A DNA stretch of 64,000 bases from Amycolatopsis mongoliensis. Its GTDB lineage: Bacteria; Actinomycetota; Actinomycetes; Mycobacteriales; Pseudonocardiaceae. The DNA is taken from the NCBI RefSeq assembly GCF_030285665.1, contig NZ_CP127295.1:8990001-9054000 (forward strand), in the 5' to 3' direction. Positions 45,169 through 54,090 of this stretch are shown in pieces. The position numbers and the translations under genes are program-made. The stretch's first letter is position 1, and each line of letters begins with the position of its first letter. Below the pieces are notes generated by a model that saw only the letters and a list, made by a program, of their open reading frames with translations, was not told the DNA's origin and searched no databases.

Positions 45169-45858
45169 TCAGGGCTTCTCGAAGTGCTGGTAGTCGATCG
45201 GGGTGTCCCAGGAGCCGCCCCAGGTCCAGCCGCGGGTGGTGAACGCCCGCTCGGTGGCGTCGCCCGCGTGGATCATGCCGGGCACGGTCTGCGTGCGGTC
45301 GACGTAAGGCGCGCCGTTGGGCGGGTAAACCGTGCCACTGCCGGAGATGTAGGGGTTCTGCACGGTGTTGATGTCGATGGCGCGTCCGTAGGAGTGGTTG
45401 GACCAGGCGGTGCCGCCGGTGATGGCCCGGCAGTTGAACGCGGAAGTGTTGTTGGCCGCCATCGACGCGTCGTCGTCGGAGTTGTACTTCTCCACGGTCT
45501 CCATCCGCTCGATGGGGAACCGGCCGAAGTACAGGTCGGCGAAGGTGCGGGCGACCTCGGTGGCGCGGTCGGCGTTGACGACCAGTTCGCCCCGGTGCAC
45601 CGCACCGTCGAAGCCGACGAAGTTCAGGCTCACCAGCCGCAGCTGGTCGGGACCGACCGGGCAGCCCTCGTGCCAGCTGTTCCCGAGCCGTTCCGCGGTG
45701 ACCGGGTTGATGACGGCGACGTAGGGCGGCAGACCGCTGCTCGTCGGCGCGGCGATTTCCACGGTCTGGGCCGTGGCGGCCGGCGCCGGCGTGGTGCCGA
45801 GCAGGACCGCGGACAGGGTGAACGTGAGGAGAGCAAGAACTCTCGTTCTCAGATGCAT
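45169..45858 (-). CDS. Secreted M15-family D-alanyl-D-alanine carboxypeptidase-like protein
   Basis: 229 residues with a signal peptide (to PAPAA). Zinc-site pattern of the VanY/M15C type: SNHSYGRAIDINTVQNPY (His and Asp ligands) and the C-terminal DYQHFEKP (His ligand). Likely trims peptidoglycan stem peptides in the wall. The preceding region (ELVVNADRATEVARTFADLY, RMETVEKYNSDDDASMAANN) matches the family's substrate-binding part. Appears monocistronic, with a terminator hairpin downstream. Confidence 0.9.
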   Translation of the reverse strand: MHLRTRVLALLTFTLSAVLLGTTPAPAATAQTVEIAAPTSSGLPPYVAVINPVTAERLGNSWHEGCPVGPDQLRLVSLNFVGFDGAVHRGELVVNADRATEVARTFADLYFGRFPIERMETVEKYNSDDDASMAANNTSAFNCRAITGGTAWSNHSYGRAIDINTVQNPYISGSGTVYPPNGAPYVDRTQTVPGMIHAGDATERAFTTRGWTWGGSWDTPIDYQHFEKP

Positions 45859-46663
45859 GACGACAACACGCTTTCTCTCGGTTTTCCAGTGAAAAAGAGC
45901 AGGGTTCGCCGCAGCCGTGCTCGGGCGCGGCCCGACCGACAGCGATCCCCAGTGGACTGTTCCGGGCGCGTGAACCCCAGCGGAGTCAACGGATGTGGCG
46001 CGACTGCGCCAGCCGGATCACCTCGTCGTCGACTAGGAGATCCGTTTCTGCCAGACCAGCGCAGCTACCCGCACCTGCAGCCGGCCGCGCGCGTTCGTCG
46101 GCGGCCGGTCTCCCACCGCGGGTCGATCAGCTGGCCCTCGGCCACCACCCGGTTCGGGCTGAGCAGCAAGGCCGGCAGAACCCGCCACCTGCTCCCCCGG
46201 CGCGGCCTCGACGTGATCGCGCACTTCGGCCGTCGCTCTTCGCCATGCGATCTTCCGCCTTCCCCAGTAAGCCGCGCCCCGTTACCGAGAGAGCCAGAAC
46301 GTCACCCCTGCATCCCCCAGCCGGGTGAAGGCCCTCTCGCAAGATCGAAAGTGCCAGCGGCGCGTGAACAGCGTCAACTGCCCCGAAAACGTTTCGCCCC
46401 TCCCCGAAACCTCTTCTCGTGGGTCAGAAATGACAACCTCGGCGACATTCCGCTGGTCGGAGCCCGGCGGCGGGCCGCGGTTCGCCTTCTGCGGCCGCAC
46501 TTCGACCACCCGGTATCAAAGATCGAGTGCCGTCACAGCCGGCAACGCGACATGGCCGACGCCTTTCCTGCCGGACAGGCCCCGCCGGAGATGCATCCCG
46601 ACGACCGCGGGCATGCGGGGCATTCCCGCCAGGAATACCCGATCCCGACCGTCCGAACGGGAA
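45859..46663. other. 805-bp intergenic region with no supported gene
   Basis: Open frames exist but show no family resemblance and poor codon logic. CGAAAACGTTTCG near 46382 is a LacI-like half-symmetric sequence and GTGAAGGCCCTCTCG at 46325 repeats a string from 35252. Possibly decayed sequence plus the M15 gene promoter. Confidence 0.6.
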
Positions 46664-47317
46664 TCAGCCGTCGAGGGCGGCCGCGGTCAGGGTGAGGTGC
46701 CGGGCGAGCAGTTCGGCCGCGGCGTCGGCGTCGCGGCTCAGTGCTGCCTCTTCCAGGCGGCGGTGCTCGCCGACGGCGTCCCGGCCGGGTGCGCGGCGTG
46801 CCGACCAGCGGCGAGCCAGCTCGCTCGCGGCCCACATCCGGTCGAAGGTCTCGAGCAGGGCGGTGTTGCCGCACCCTTCCAGCAGGGTGCGGTGGAAGGC
46901 GCGGTGGGCTTCGGACCAGGCGCTGCTGTAGTGCTCGCCTTCTCCCGGCGCATACGGCTCGGTGCGGGCCAGGCGATGGTGCGCGGCGCGCACGCGAGCC
47001 TCCCAGTCCACGTCGCCGCGCTCGATGGACAGGCGCAGCACGACCGGCTCGACGGTCCGGCGCGCCTCGGTGATCTCCTGCCAGCGCCGGTCGGAGAACT
47101 CCGGGACGGCGAAGCCGCGGTTCGGCAGCCGGTCGGCCAGGCCCTCCCCGACCACGCGCACGAGCGCCTCGCGCACCACGGCGAGGCTCACGCCCTGGTC
47201 CCGGGCGAGATCCTGGGGTTTGAGCGCGGCGCCGGGGGCGTAGTCCCCGCGCATGATCGCGTCCCGCAGGTGTGCGTAGACCTGCTCCGACAGCATCTGA
47301 CCCATGGCCGACAGCAT
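46664..47317 (-). CDS. GntR-family regulator with FCD domain
   Basis: 217 residues. Winged HTH (QVYAHLRDAIMRGDYAPGAALKPQDLARDQGVSLAVVREALVRV) then an all-helical FCD ligand domain (EARRTVEPVVLRLSIERG, HRAFHRTLLEGCGNTALLETFDRMW). The first Met at 47317 is used; an internal ATG at 47305 is equally possible. An 18-bp palindrome separates it from the divergent PEBP gene and is its probable operator. Confidence 0.9.
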   Translation of the reverse strand: MLSAMGQMLSEQVYAHLRDAIMRGDYAPGAALKPQDLARDQGVSLAVVREALVRVVGEGLADRLPNRGFAVPEFSDRRWQEITEARRTVEPVVLRLSIERGDVDWEARVRAAHHRLARTEPYAPGEGEHYSSAWSEAHRAFHRTLLEGCGNTALLETFDRMWAASELARRWSARRAPGRDAVGEHRRLEEAALSRDADAAAELLARHLTLTAAALDG

Positions 47318-47328
47318 AGATGTTGCGC

Positions 47329-47346
47329 TAGATAATCGATTATCTA
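47329..47346. promoter_or_regulatory. 18-bp palindrome between GntR and PEBP genes
   Basis: TAGATAATCGATTATCTA is a perfect palindrome, AT-rich against a GC-rich background, 12 nt from the GntR start and 37 nt from the PEBP start. Likely operator for both divergent promoters. Confidence 0.7.
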
Positions 47347-47382
47347 TATGATCGTCGATGATACGACCTGGAAGGACCTCAG

Positions 47383-47916
47383 ATGACCGTCAACGACCCG
47401 TTCGCCCGCCTCCCCGAAGCGGCCGCCTTCTCCGTCACCAGCACCACGGTCGCCGACGGCGCCACCTGGCCCCCCGAGCAGTTCTCGTCAGGGGTCCCGG
47501 GCGGCAAGGACATCTCCCCGCAGCTGTCCTGGAGCGGCGCGCCGGAAGGAACCAGGAGCTACGCCGTCACCGTCTACGACCCCGACGCCCCCACCGGCTC
47601 CGGGTTCTGGCACTGGGCGGTCGCCGACATCCCGGCCACCGTCACGCAGTTGCCCGAAGGCGCGGGCGACGACACCGGCTCCGGCCTCCCGGAGGGCGCT
47701 TTCCAGCTGCCCAACGACGCCCGCGCGAGCCGGTTCCTGGGCGCAGCCCCACCCGCCGGGCACGGACCGCACCGCTACTTCGTCGTGGTGCACGCCCTCG
47801 ACGTCGACTCCATCGGCGTCGCCGCCGACGCGACCCCGGCCGTCCTCGGCTTCACCATGGCGGGCCACATCCTCGGCCGCGCGGTCCTGACCGCCACCGC
47901 CGAAACGGCAGCCTGA
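47383..47916 (+). CDS. PEBP-family (YbhB/YbcL-like) protein
   Basis: 177 residues, no signal peptide. Phosphatidylethanolamine-binding protein signatures: KDISPQLSWSGAPEGTRSYAVTVYDPDAPTGSGFWHWAVADIP (the DPDAP and H-W-A cluster forming the ligand site) and GPHRYFVVVHALD. GGAAGG precedes the ATG. Bacterial members have no settled function; regulation by the divergent GntR protein is likely. Confidence 0.92.
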   Translation: MTVNDPFARLPEAAAFSVTSTTVADGATWPPEQFSSGVPGGKDISPQLSWSGAPEGTRSYAVTVYDPDAPTGSGFWHWAVADIPATVTQLPEGAGDDTGSGLPEGAFQLPNDARASRFLGAAPPAGHGPHRYFVVVHALDVDSIGVAADATPAVLGFTMAGHILGRAVLTATAETAA

Positions 47917-48029
47917 GCCGCAGGCGAACCGATCACTCCATTGTGGACAAGGCCGCGGTCCGGGAAGTCAGCCTCGCCGTCTCCGCGGCCCACTTCGCCG
48001 TCCGGTCGGCCGCGGTCCCGTGACAGGTC

Positions 48030-48195
48030 GCGCCCGGGCGGTGCGGACTGTCGACGGGTATGGGACGCCCCGTCGCCCGGACGATGGCGGGCGGCCGCTT
48101 CCTCGGGCTCGGTCACCGGCCGGCGCGTCGGCGTTCAGCCCGATCATGTGCGCGAGCAGGTCGCGGACCGTCCGATCCGGACCGGCCGGAACCAC
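48030..48195 (-). pseudogene. Fragment of a mycothiol-dependent maleylpyruvate isomerase-like protein
   Basis: PDRTVRDLLAHMIGLNADAPAG matches the N-terminal helix bundle of the DinB/MDMPI superfamily, whose His is a metal ligand. A second frame continues with TEPEEAAARHRPGDGASHTR. The rest of the protein is missing, so this is a frameshifted remnant. Confidence 0.45.
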
Positions 48196-48314
48196 CTCGG
48201 CCGCAGCCCCGCGACCGGCAGCATCTCGACGAGCGCGCAGGGCGGCACCGGCGGCCTGGACGACGACCTCTCAAGCGGAGGAAGCCGGCCAGGCCGCCGA
48301 TCGGTTTCGTCAGA

Positions 48315-49328
48315 TCAGCTGGTCGCCTGCGGGGCGATCATCGACGCGGCGTCGACCTTGCTCGTGATCGCGCCCATCTGGAGCATCAGGTCGGGCACCC
48401 GCTGCAGACGCCGGGCGTCCAGCTTGGCGCTGAAGCTGGGCAGGCTGAGCAGCTTGGTCGTGTCTTCGTCCATCTTCGCGTACTTCACCAGCAGCGGCTC
48501 GATCTTGGACCGGTCCCTGTTCGTTTCGCTGGTGGCCTTCTGCAGCGCGCGCTGGAAGGCCGCGAGGGTCTTCGGGTTCGCCTGCACCCACTTCGAAATC
48601 GCACCGTAGCCCGAAAGCGGGAAGTCCTGGGTGGCACCGGAGTTGACGTCGATCACCGGGATCGCGCCCGCGGTCTTGGCGGCCTGCGAGAGGAACGGCT
48701 CCGGCAGCAGGGCTGCGTCGACCTGCCCCTGCGCCAGCGCCGCCGCGGTGTTCGGGAACGGGCTCGGGACCCAGTTCACCTTGTCGATGGGGACACCGTG
48801 GTCCTTCATCAGGGACTTGGCCAGCAGGTCGCTCGCCGTGTTCTTGGCGGTCATCGCGATCCGCCTGCCCGCGAGGTCGTTGACCGTCTTCACCGGCGAG
48901 TTCGGCACCGTGACGATCGCGACGGACTTCGGGCTGACCGAGGTCGCGTCCGCGACCAGCTGGAAGTCGGCCGTACCCGTGCTCTTCGCGACGAAGAACG
49001 GCATGTAGCTGGAGATGGAGATGTCGGTTTCACCGGAGACCGCTTTCGTCAGCGCCGCCTGGCCGCTCGCGGCCATGACGGCCTCCACCTCGAGACCTTC
49101 GGCCTTGAAGTAGCCGGCGTCCTGGGCCAGCCACAGCGGAGCGGTGTCGACGGTGGGCAAGATCGCCACCTTGATCTTCGACTTCTCCAGGCTGCCCCCG
49201 CTCGCCGAGGCGTTCGAGTCGAGCGCGCTGCAGCCGGTCAGGGCTGTGGCGGCCACGACGGTCAAAGCGAGCCCGAGCGCGGCGCGGCGAGTACCAACCC
49301 GGCCACTGCTCATGGCGTTTCCAAGCAA
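48315..49328 (-). CDS. NitT/TauT-type ABC substrate-binding lipoprotein
   Basis: 337 residues. Lipobox TALTGC after a twin-arginine-like TRRAALGLAL signal. The mature NMT1/SsuA-like fold begins IKVAILPTVDTAPLWLAQDAGYFKAEGLEVE. TTG 49328 is chosen because AAGGAG lies 6 nt upstream; ATG 49313 has only a weak site. Family members bind sulfonates, nitrate, pyrimidine precursors or similar. No permease or ATPase gene is adjacent, so this is an orphan binding protein and its ligand is unknown. Confidence 0.9.
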   Translation of the reverse strand: MLGNAMSSGRVGTRRAALGLALTVVAATALTGCSALDSNASASGGSLEKSKIKVAILPTVDTAPLWLAQDAGYFKAEGLEVEAVMAASGQAALTKAVSGETDISISSYMPFFVAKSTGTADFQLVADATSVSPKSVAIVTVPNSPVKTVNDLAGRRIAMTAKNTASDLLAKSLMKDHGVPIDKVNWVPSPFPNTAAALAQGQVDAALLPEPFLSQAAKTAGAIPVIDVNSGATQDFPLSGYGAISKWVQANPKTLAAFQRALQKATSETNRDRSKIEPLLVKYAKMDEDTTKLLSLPSFSAKLDARRLQRVPDLMLQMGAITSKVDAASMIAPQATS

Positions 49329-50281
49329 GGCTTGCTCCTTGAAAGAGGTGAGGGTTCATGAACCGAATCCGATGGAAGTGTGACTCGATCTCCAGAGACA
49401 CGCGGGCCACTGTAGAGAAGGTGACCACTCGCTCACAACGGGTGCAATCAACACCAGAGCAGGTGATCCACATCACTCTTTGGGCTTCTGGTCTAGACCC
49501 ACTGCCCCACTCGTCGTAAGCGGATACCCAGCGTAGGGCCGACATCCGGAATAGGAGACGACGAAGACTTCAGAACCGAGTTCACCGGCACGAACCGGCC
49601 GTCGAGCACTCGGGACAGTTGTGACACCCGTGAGCTACCTGCACCATCGACCGACGTCATCCGCGTCGGCCCGACGCCGTTGACTGTCCGGAATGGTCGC
49701 ACCCGGCTTCGCGCAGCCGGGCGACTGTCGCATTCCGCGCCAAGAGCAAACGAACCTGAGCCGGGGCAATGACGTGGGCCAGACCGAAGCCCACTGCCAT
49801 CCGGCCCGTGGCAGGAGATCATCGCCTGCGGTGTGTCGTGCAACTGCAGCCGGATTCCCACTGTTCTTCTTCGGCTTTTCGGGGTCGGTCTTGTCGAAGT
49901 CCGGGCCGTGGTGCACGGCCAGGCCGACTGTGCGCCACGCCGGGGATGAGCCGGTACTCCCCCCATGTAGTAGCAGTTATCGGAGGTGAACACGTGGTCT
50001 TCTTTTCCTTGTCCGTCAACGGTGTCCGGGAAGCCGGCAACGACGGCGCCGAAGACGGCAGGGTGTCGAACGCCGGCCCGCGCGGTGCGGTGAGACCGGT
50101 GAAGGCGTCCGCATCGCGGGGCGCCCAGGGCGTATGGGCCGTGCGGGGGTGGCCCCGAAGCGGTGCGCCGGCCGAGGTGTCATCCGCGCCGGACGTGGGA
50201 ACTCCGCTCGGACGACCAAGGGCCCTGCCGGACCACTCCCGGCGACGTGCCTTGTCCGGAAACCTGGCCAAGGAGCACCGC
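49329..50281. other. 953-bp region without a convincing gene
   Basis: Several frames are open but none shows a domain or signal I can support. A minus-strand frame near 49916-49635 begins HHGPDFDKTDPEKPKKNSGN and then loses coding character; it could be a remnant. The region presumably carries promoters for the flanking genes. Confidence 0.55.
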
Positions 50282-51028
50282 ATGAACGAAAACCTCCTGG
50301 ACGAGCGGGACGCCGCGCGGCGAGTGGACGACGTCACCACCGCACTGGAGCGGCTGGCCGGCACTTTCGCGGACGAAGAGGACCTGTCCGTGGTCCTGCA
50401 GAGAGTGTGCCAACAGGTCATCCACGCGGTGCCGGACGCGGAAATCGCCAGCATCACGCTGCTGCGCGAGGGCACCCCCTACACGGCGACGGCCACCGGT
50501 GACACCGCGCACCGCATCGACCAGGCCCAGTACGACGCTGGGCAGGGCCCCTGCCTCGAGGCAGCCCGGACCGGCGAGCTCCAGCGGGTCAAGGTGGCCG
50601 ACACCGGGCAGCGGTGGCCCGAGTTCGCCGCGGCCGCCGGCGAGTCCGCGGTGCTCGGCTACCTGGCCGCACCGTTGTTCGTCGACCGCGAGTACCACGG
50701 CTCGCTCAACCTGTACGACACGGGCGGCCACAGCTTCGGTGCCCTCGACGCGGCGCTGCTGGAGCTGTACACCACCGCCGCCGAAGCCGCTCTGCGCAGC
50801 GCCCGCCGGCACCAGGAAGCCCGCGAGACCATGGGACAACTGTCCGCGGCGCTGACTTCTCGCGCCGTGATCGACCAGGCGAAGGGCATCCTGATGGCCC
50901 TGCACCGCATCCCGGCCGACGACGCGTTCAAGCTGCTCGTGAAGGCGTCGCAGGAGCAGAACGTGAAGCTCCGCGAGGTCGCCCACGACTTCGTCGCAGC
51001 CGCCTTGGCCGCTCAAGACCGACCATGA
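50282..51028 (+). CDS. GAF-ANTAR transcription antiterminator
   Basis: 248 residues. N-terminal GAF domain (LSVVLQRVCQQVIHAVPDAEIASITLLREG ... GPCLEAARTGE, key GPCL loop) and C-terminal ANTAR three-helix RNA-binding domain (LSAALTSRAVIDQAKGILMALHRIPADDAFKLLVKASQEQNVKLREVA, with the conserved QAKG). Such proteins bind nascent RNA hairpins to prevent termination. AAGGAG lies 6 nt before ATG 50282. Ligand and RNA target are unknown. Confidence 0.92.
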   Translation: MNENLLDERDAARRVDDVTTALERLAGTFADEEDLSVVLQRVCQQVIHAVPDAEIASITLLREGTPYTATATGDTAHRIDQAQYDAGQGPCLEAARTGELQRVKVADTGQRWPEFAAAAGESAVLGYLAAPLFVDREYHGSLNLYDTGGHSFGALDAALLELYTTAAEAALRSARRHQEARETMGQLSAALTSRAVIDQAKGILMALHRIPADDAFKLLVKASQEQNVKLREVAHDFVAAALAAQDRP

Positions 51029-51237
51029 GCCTCCCCCTGGACCGGGCCACAGACCCGCGGTAGCCCACGACGACAGCGCCGGCTCGCTGCTGAACCGACG
51101 CCGTGGCCGAATCCTCGCCAAGCACGGACGGGGACTCAGGTCCGCGAATACCCAGCCTCGCCGTCTTTGAACACGGATCAACTCCGGATGAGCGGCACCT
51201 CGCCGGCGCGAACCGGGGAGAATCGCCGATGGCCGGC

Positions 51238-51268
51238 GCGCCCGCCGGAAGGTGCTTCCGGCGGGCGC
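51238..51268. terminator. Bidirectional terminator-like hairpin
   Basis: Perfect 14-bp stem (51238-51251 with 51255-51268) and GTG loop between the convergent antiterminator and protease genes. Confidence 0.65.
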
Positions 51269-51309
51269 TGTGGTGACGATTTCGTCGAGGGTGACCCGAT
51301 GAACCGGGT

Positions 51310-52287
51310 CTAGAAGCCGGCCGCCTGGGCCGCGTTGAGCACCGGGACCCAGGTGTTCGACGCGGCACGCGCGTAGAACGAGTTGGTGGACCGGTCACTG
51401 CCGGAGGTGACCGCGAGCAGCTGGTTGCTGCCGTTGATCACCGGGCCGCCGCTCCACCCGCCGAAGGCGACGCAGTTGTTGGTGAACAGGTAGGTGTCGC
51501 CGTTGAAGCCGCCGGCGTCCCGGCCGTTGCCGATGCAGCGCAGCTGGTTCTGGCCGCCGTACAGCTCCTGCGGGTACCCGTGGGTGTCCCAGCCGTTGAT
51601 CACGCCGGAGTTGTTCGACACCCAGCCGAGGCCGCCGACCACGTTGGTGATCTTCGACGTGCCCTGGGCGGCGATCGCCACGGTCGCCACGTCGTCTTCG
51701 TGGGTGAAGCCGTCGTTGCCGTGGTTGAAGTACGTCGTCGGGATCCAGAACGTCGCCGCGGACCACGTGCCCAGGGGGCGGCTGTTGTTGTCGTACGACG
51801 GGATGAAGATGAGGTTCTGGCTCCACACCGACTGACCGGCCCCACCCTGGAACACGCAGTGCGCCGCGGTGGCGACCACGCTCTTGCCGGTGGAGTTGAT
51901 CACCGAGCCGGAGCAGACGTAGGTCAGGCCGTCGCGGGGGTTGAGGAAGAAGATCTTGCCGGTCACCCGCGTGTTGAAGTCCGACGTGTACGGCCGCGCC
52001 GCCTGCGCGTTGCCGAACTGGTCCCCGCCGGGCGTCAGCACCGGCGAAGCGTTCTCGGGTCTCGCCGCGGCCTTCGGGGCGTCCTGGGTGACCGGTCTGG
52101 CACCGCGCAGCCGCTCCGGGGTCCAGAACTTCTCGACCTGCGCCTGAGTGAACTGGCCGAGTTGCGGAGACTGCACGGCACCGTCCGGCGCCGCCGCGGA
52201 CGCGAGTGGCGCGGAGACCAGCGCGGCGCCGGCCACCAGGGCCGCCGACGCCAGGACGGTCTTCAGCCGCAAAGCACGAATCCTCAT
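51310..52287 (-). CDS. Secreted trypsin-like (S1) serine protease
   Basis: 325 residues. Signal peptide to ASAAA, a propeptide region of about 70 residues, then a chymotrypsin fold with His in VATAAHCVF, Asp in THEDDVATVAIAA and Ser in FGGWSGGPVI. It resembles glutamyl-endopeptidase-like bacterial S1 enzymes. GAGGAGG lies just before ATG 52287. Probably an extracellular nutrient or processing protease; monocistronic with a terminator downstream. Confidence 0.92.
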   Translation of the reverse strand: MRIRALRLKTVLASAALVAGAALVSAPLASAAAPDGAVQSPQLGQFTQAQVEKFWTPERLRGARPVTQDAPKAAARPENASPVLTPGGDQFGNAQAARPYTSDFNTRVTGKIFFLNPRDGLTYVCSGSVINSTGKSVVATAAHCVFQGGAGQSVWSQNLIFIPSYDNNSRPLGTWSAATFWIPTTYFNHGNDGFTHEDDVATVAIAAQGTSKITNVVGGLGWVSNNSGVINGWDTHGYPQELYGGQNQLRCIGNGRDAGGFNGDTYLFTNNCVAFGGWSGGPVINGSNQLLAVTSGSDRSTNSFYARAASNTWVPVLNAAQAAGF

Positions 52288-52877
52288 GTGTCCTCCTCGA
52301 AATTCATTCTCGACACAACCGCACGGTGCTGCCGCAAAACAGCAGGACGACACCGGATGACACCGTGCACAATCAACGTCCGATCTCCCCGTGATCGGCA
52401 TTTTGACAACCCCTCGGCGCAACGGAACACCGGCGCCGCGACACAGTGTTCCGATTCCCGGAAGTGGTGTCAATAGAGTTCCCCGCCCTGGAGGAACGCA
52501 CCCTTCACTGGTCTTTTCGGCCTACCACCGAGCAGATCGACGTCGACGGCCGACGATTCCGCGACCGTGAGCGAGTTCGATCACCCGATTCCGGCACCAA
52601 GGCGACCGGATACCTGATATCGGTTAAAACCTTGCGCCGAATCACGAGGTCGTGATTCGCCAAATGCGCGCTCCGACCGTGCCCGGCCGTGCAATATCTC
52701 GCGCCGGGCACCTTCGCCATTAGCCGCCGCTTTGATCGAGTGCACCCGTGCTCCCCGCCGGTCCTGTCGCCCTTCCCGCGACGACTGCCTCGTCCGCGGC
52801 CGCTCCCGGCTGTTCGACACTCGTTGACCGCCACGCTCCGCACTCCGTAGGTTCGACACCGAACGAGGAGGTCCGGA
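52288..52877. other. 590-bp divergent intergenic region with palindrome
   Basis: No supported gene. Contains a perfect palindrome at 52638-52659 (separate entry). Otherwise promoter sequence for the protease and FAH genes. Confidence 0.6.
52638..52659. promoter_or_regulatory. 22-bp palindrome in the protease/FAH intergenic region
   Basis: CGAATCACGA and TCGTGATTCG flank a GG centre. It lies 220-350 nt from both divergent starts; operator or distal regulatory site is possible. Confidence 0.45.
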
Positions 52878-53753
52878 ATGAGCCACCTGGTGCGATTCGC
52901 CGACGGAACCGGCACCAGCCGCGTCGGCCTGCTCACCGATGAGCAGCTGCGGCCGCTCGCGGTGGCGTCGATGAGCGAGCTGCTGCGCCGACCCGTGGCG
53001 GAGATCCGCGAGCTCGCCGACGCCGCCGGGGAGCCCGTGTCCACGGCCGGAACACGCCTGCTGCCGCCGCTGGACGGCCGGATGGAGGTGTGGGCCGCCG
53101 GAGTGACCTACCTGCGGTCCGAGGAGGCCCGCCGCGAGGAGAGCGCCGACGAGGACATCTACGCGCGGGTGTACCGCGCGGAGCGGCCCGAGCTGTTCTT
53201 CAAGTCGCCCGCGTGGCGCGTGGTCACCGACGGCGAGCCGATCGCCATCCGCGCCGATTCCGCCAACAACGTGCCGGAGCCGGAACTCGGCCTGCTGCTG
53301 ACCGGCACCGGGGAGATCGCCGGGTACGTGGTGGTCGACGACGTCAGCTCCCGCAGCATCGAAGGCGAGAACCCGTTGTACCTCCCGCAGGCCAAGATCT
53401 ACACCGGTTCGTGCGCGGTGTCGGCGCGGGTGCGACCGGCGTGGGAGGTGCCGGACCCGCTGTCGCTCGACCTCCGCATGCGCATCCTGCGCGACGGTCA
53501 CGAAGTGTTCGCCGGCGAGGCCAGCACTGCCCAGCTCAACCGCAAACCGGCCACACTGGTCGAATACCTGTGGCGGGACAACGACTTCCCCGACGGCGCC
53601 GTGCTCTCGACGGGCACGTCCGTCGTGCCGGGGCTCGATCAAGGGCTGCGGCCGGGAGACGTGGTCGAGATCGAGATCGGCGAGGTCGGATCGCTGCGCT
53701 CCCCCGTGGTGGTGGGCGCCGGCGAGGTGCGCCGGGCGCTCGCCGCGCGCTGA
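52878..53753 (+). CDS. FAH-family enzyme, possibly 2-keto-3-deoxy sugar acid dehydratase
   Basis: 291 residues. Fumarylacetoacetase-fold metal site: VPEPELGLLLTGTGE (E-x-E) and VVVDDVSSRSIEGENPLYLPQAKIYTGSCA. The segment WAAGVTYLRSEEARREES with DIYARVYRAERPELFFKSP recalls 2-keto-3-deoxy-arabinonate/xylonate dehydratases rather than aromatic-pathway FAH hydrolases. GAGGAGG precedes ATG 52878. If correct, it acts in non-phosphorylating pentose oxidation; no partner dehydrogenases are adjacent, so the substrate call is tentative. Confidence 0.82.
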   Translation: MSHLVRFADGTGTSRVGLLTDEQLRPLAVASMSELLRRPVAEIRELADAAGEPVSTAGTRLLPPLDGRMEVWAAGVTYLRSEEARREESADEDIYARVYRAERPELFFKSPAWRVVTDGEPIAIRADSANNVPEPELGLLLTGTGEIAGYVVVDDVSSRSIEGENPLYLPQAKIYTGSCAVSARVRPAWEVPDPLSLDLRMRILRDGHEVFAGEASTAQLNRKPATLVEYLWRDNDFPDGAVLSTGTSVVPGLDQGLRPGDVVEIEIGEVGSLRSPVVVGAGEVRRALAAR

Positions 53754-54056
53754 GGGCTCAGGGGGGACTGGCGGAAACGCGCATCGGCGTCTCCGCCGGC
53801 TGCGGCCTGGTGAGCCGTGTTCCTCCACGGTGCCGAACACCGGGCGGCGCCGCGGCGGCGCTCGTACAGACGTTGATCAGCACGTCGACTGTGGTGAAGA
53901 CCAGGTCGAGACCCGCGAGGCGCACCTCACCCGCCTGACCACCGCGGTGGGGCAGCTACCCATGGTTCACCGAGGAGCCTCGGCAGTTGGCCCTCAAGAT
54001 ACCGCCATTCGGCGGTAGATAGTCGTCCGACTTGTCTGCTTCGATTCCCCAGAGCG
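53754..54056. other. Intergenic region before the GH2 glycosidase
   Basis: No supported gene. A small hairpin TACCGCC-ATTC-GGCGGTA lies at 54000-54017 and may end upstream transcription. Confidence 0.55.
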
Positions 54057-54074
54057 TTTTACAACGTTGTAAAA
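54057..54074. promoter_or_regulatory. 18-bp palindrome, probable LacI-family operator
   Basis: TTTTACAACGTTGTAAAA is perfectly palindromic with a central CG and lies 16 nt before the GH2 start codon, so a bound repressor would cover the early transcript or promoter. Confidence 0.7.
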
Positions 54075-54090
54075 GTGAAAGGTCTCGCCG

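Noticed and set aside
45993..46328. Open frames in the 45.9-46.6 kb region
   Set aside because: Pro/Arg-rich translations on both strands with no family resemblance; treated as non-coding or decayed.
49635..49916. Minus-strand frame beginning HHGPDFDKTDPEKPKK
   Set aside because: The first 25 residues look gene-like but the rest does not, and no ribosome site or family match supports it.
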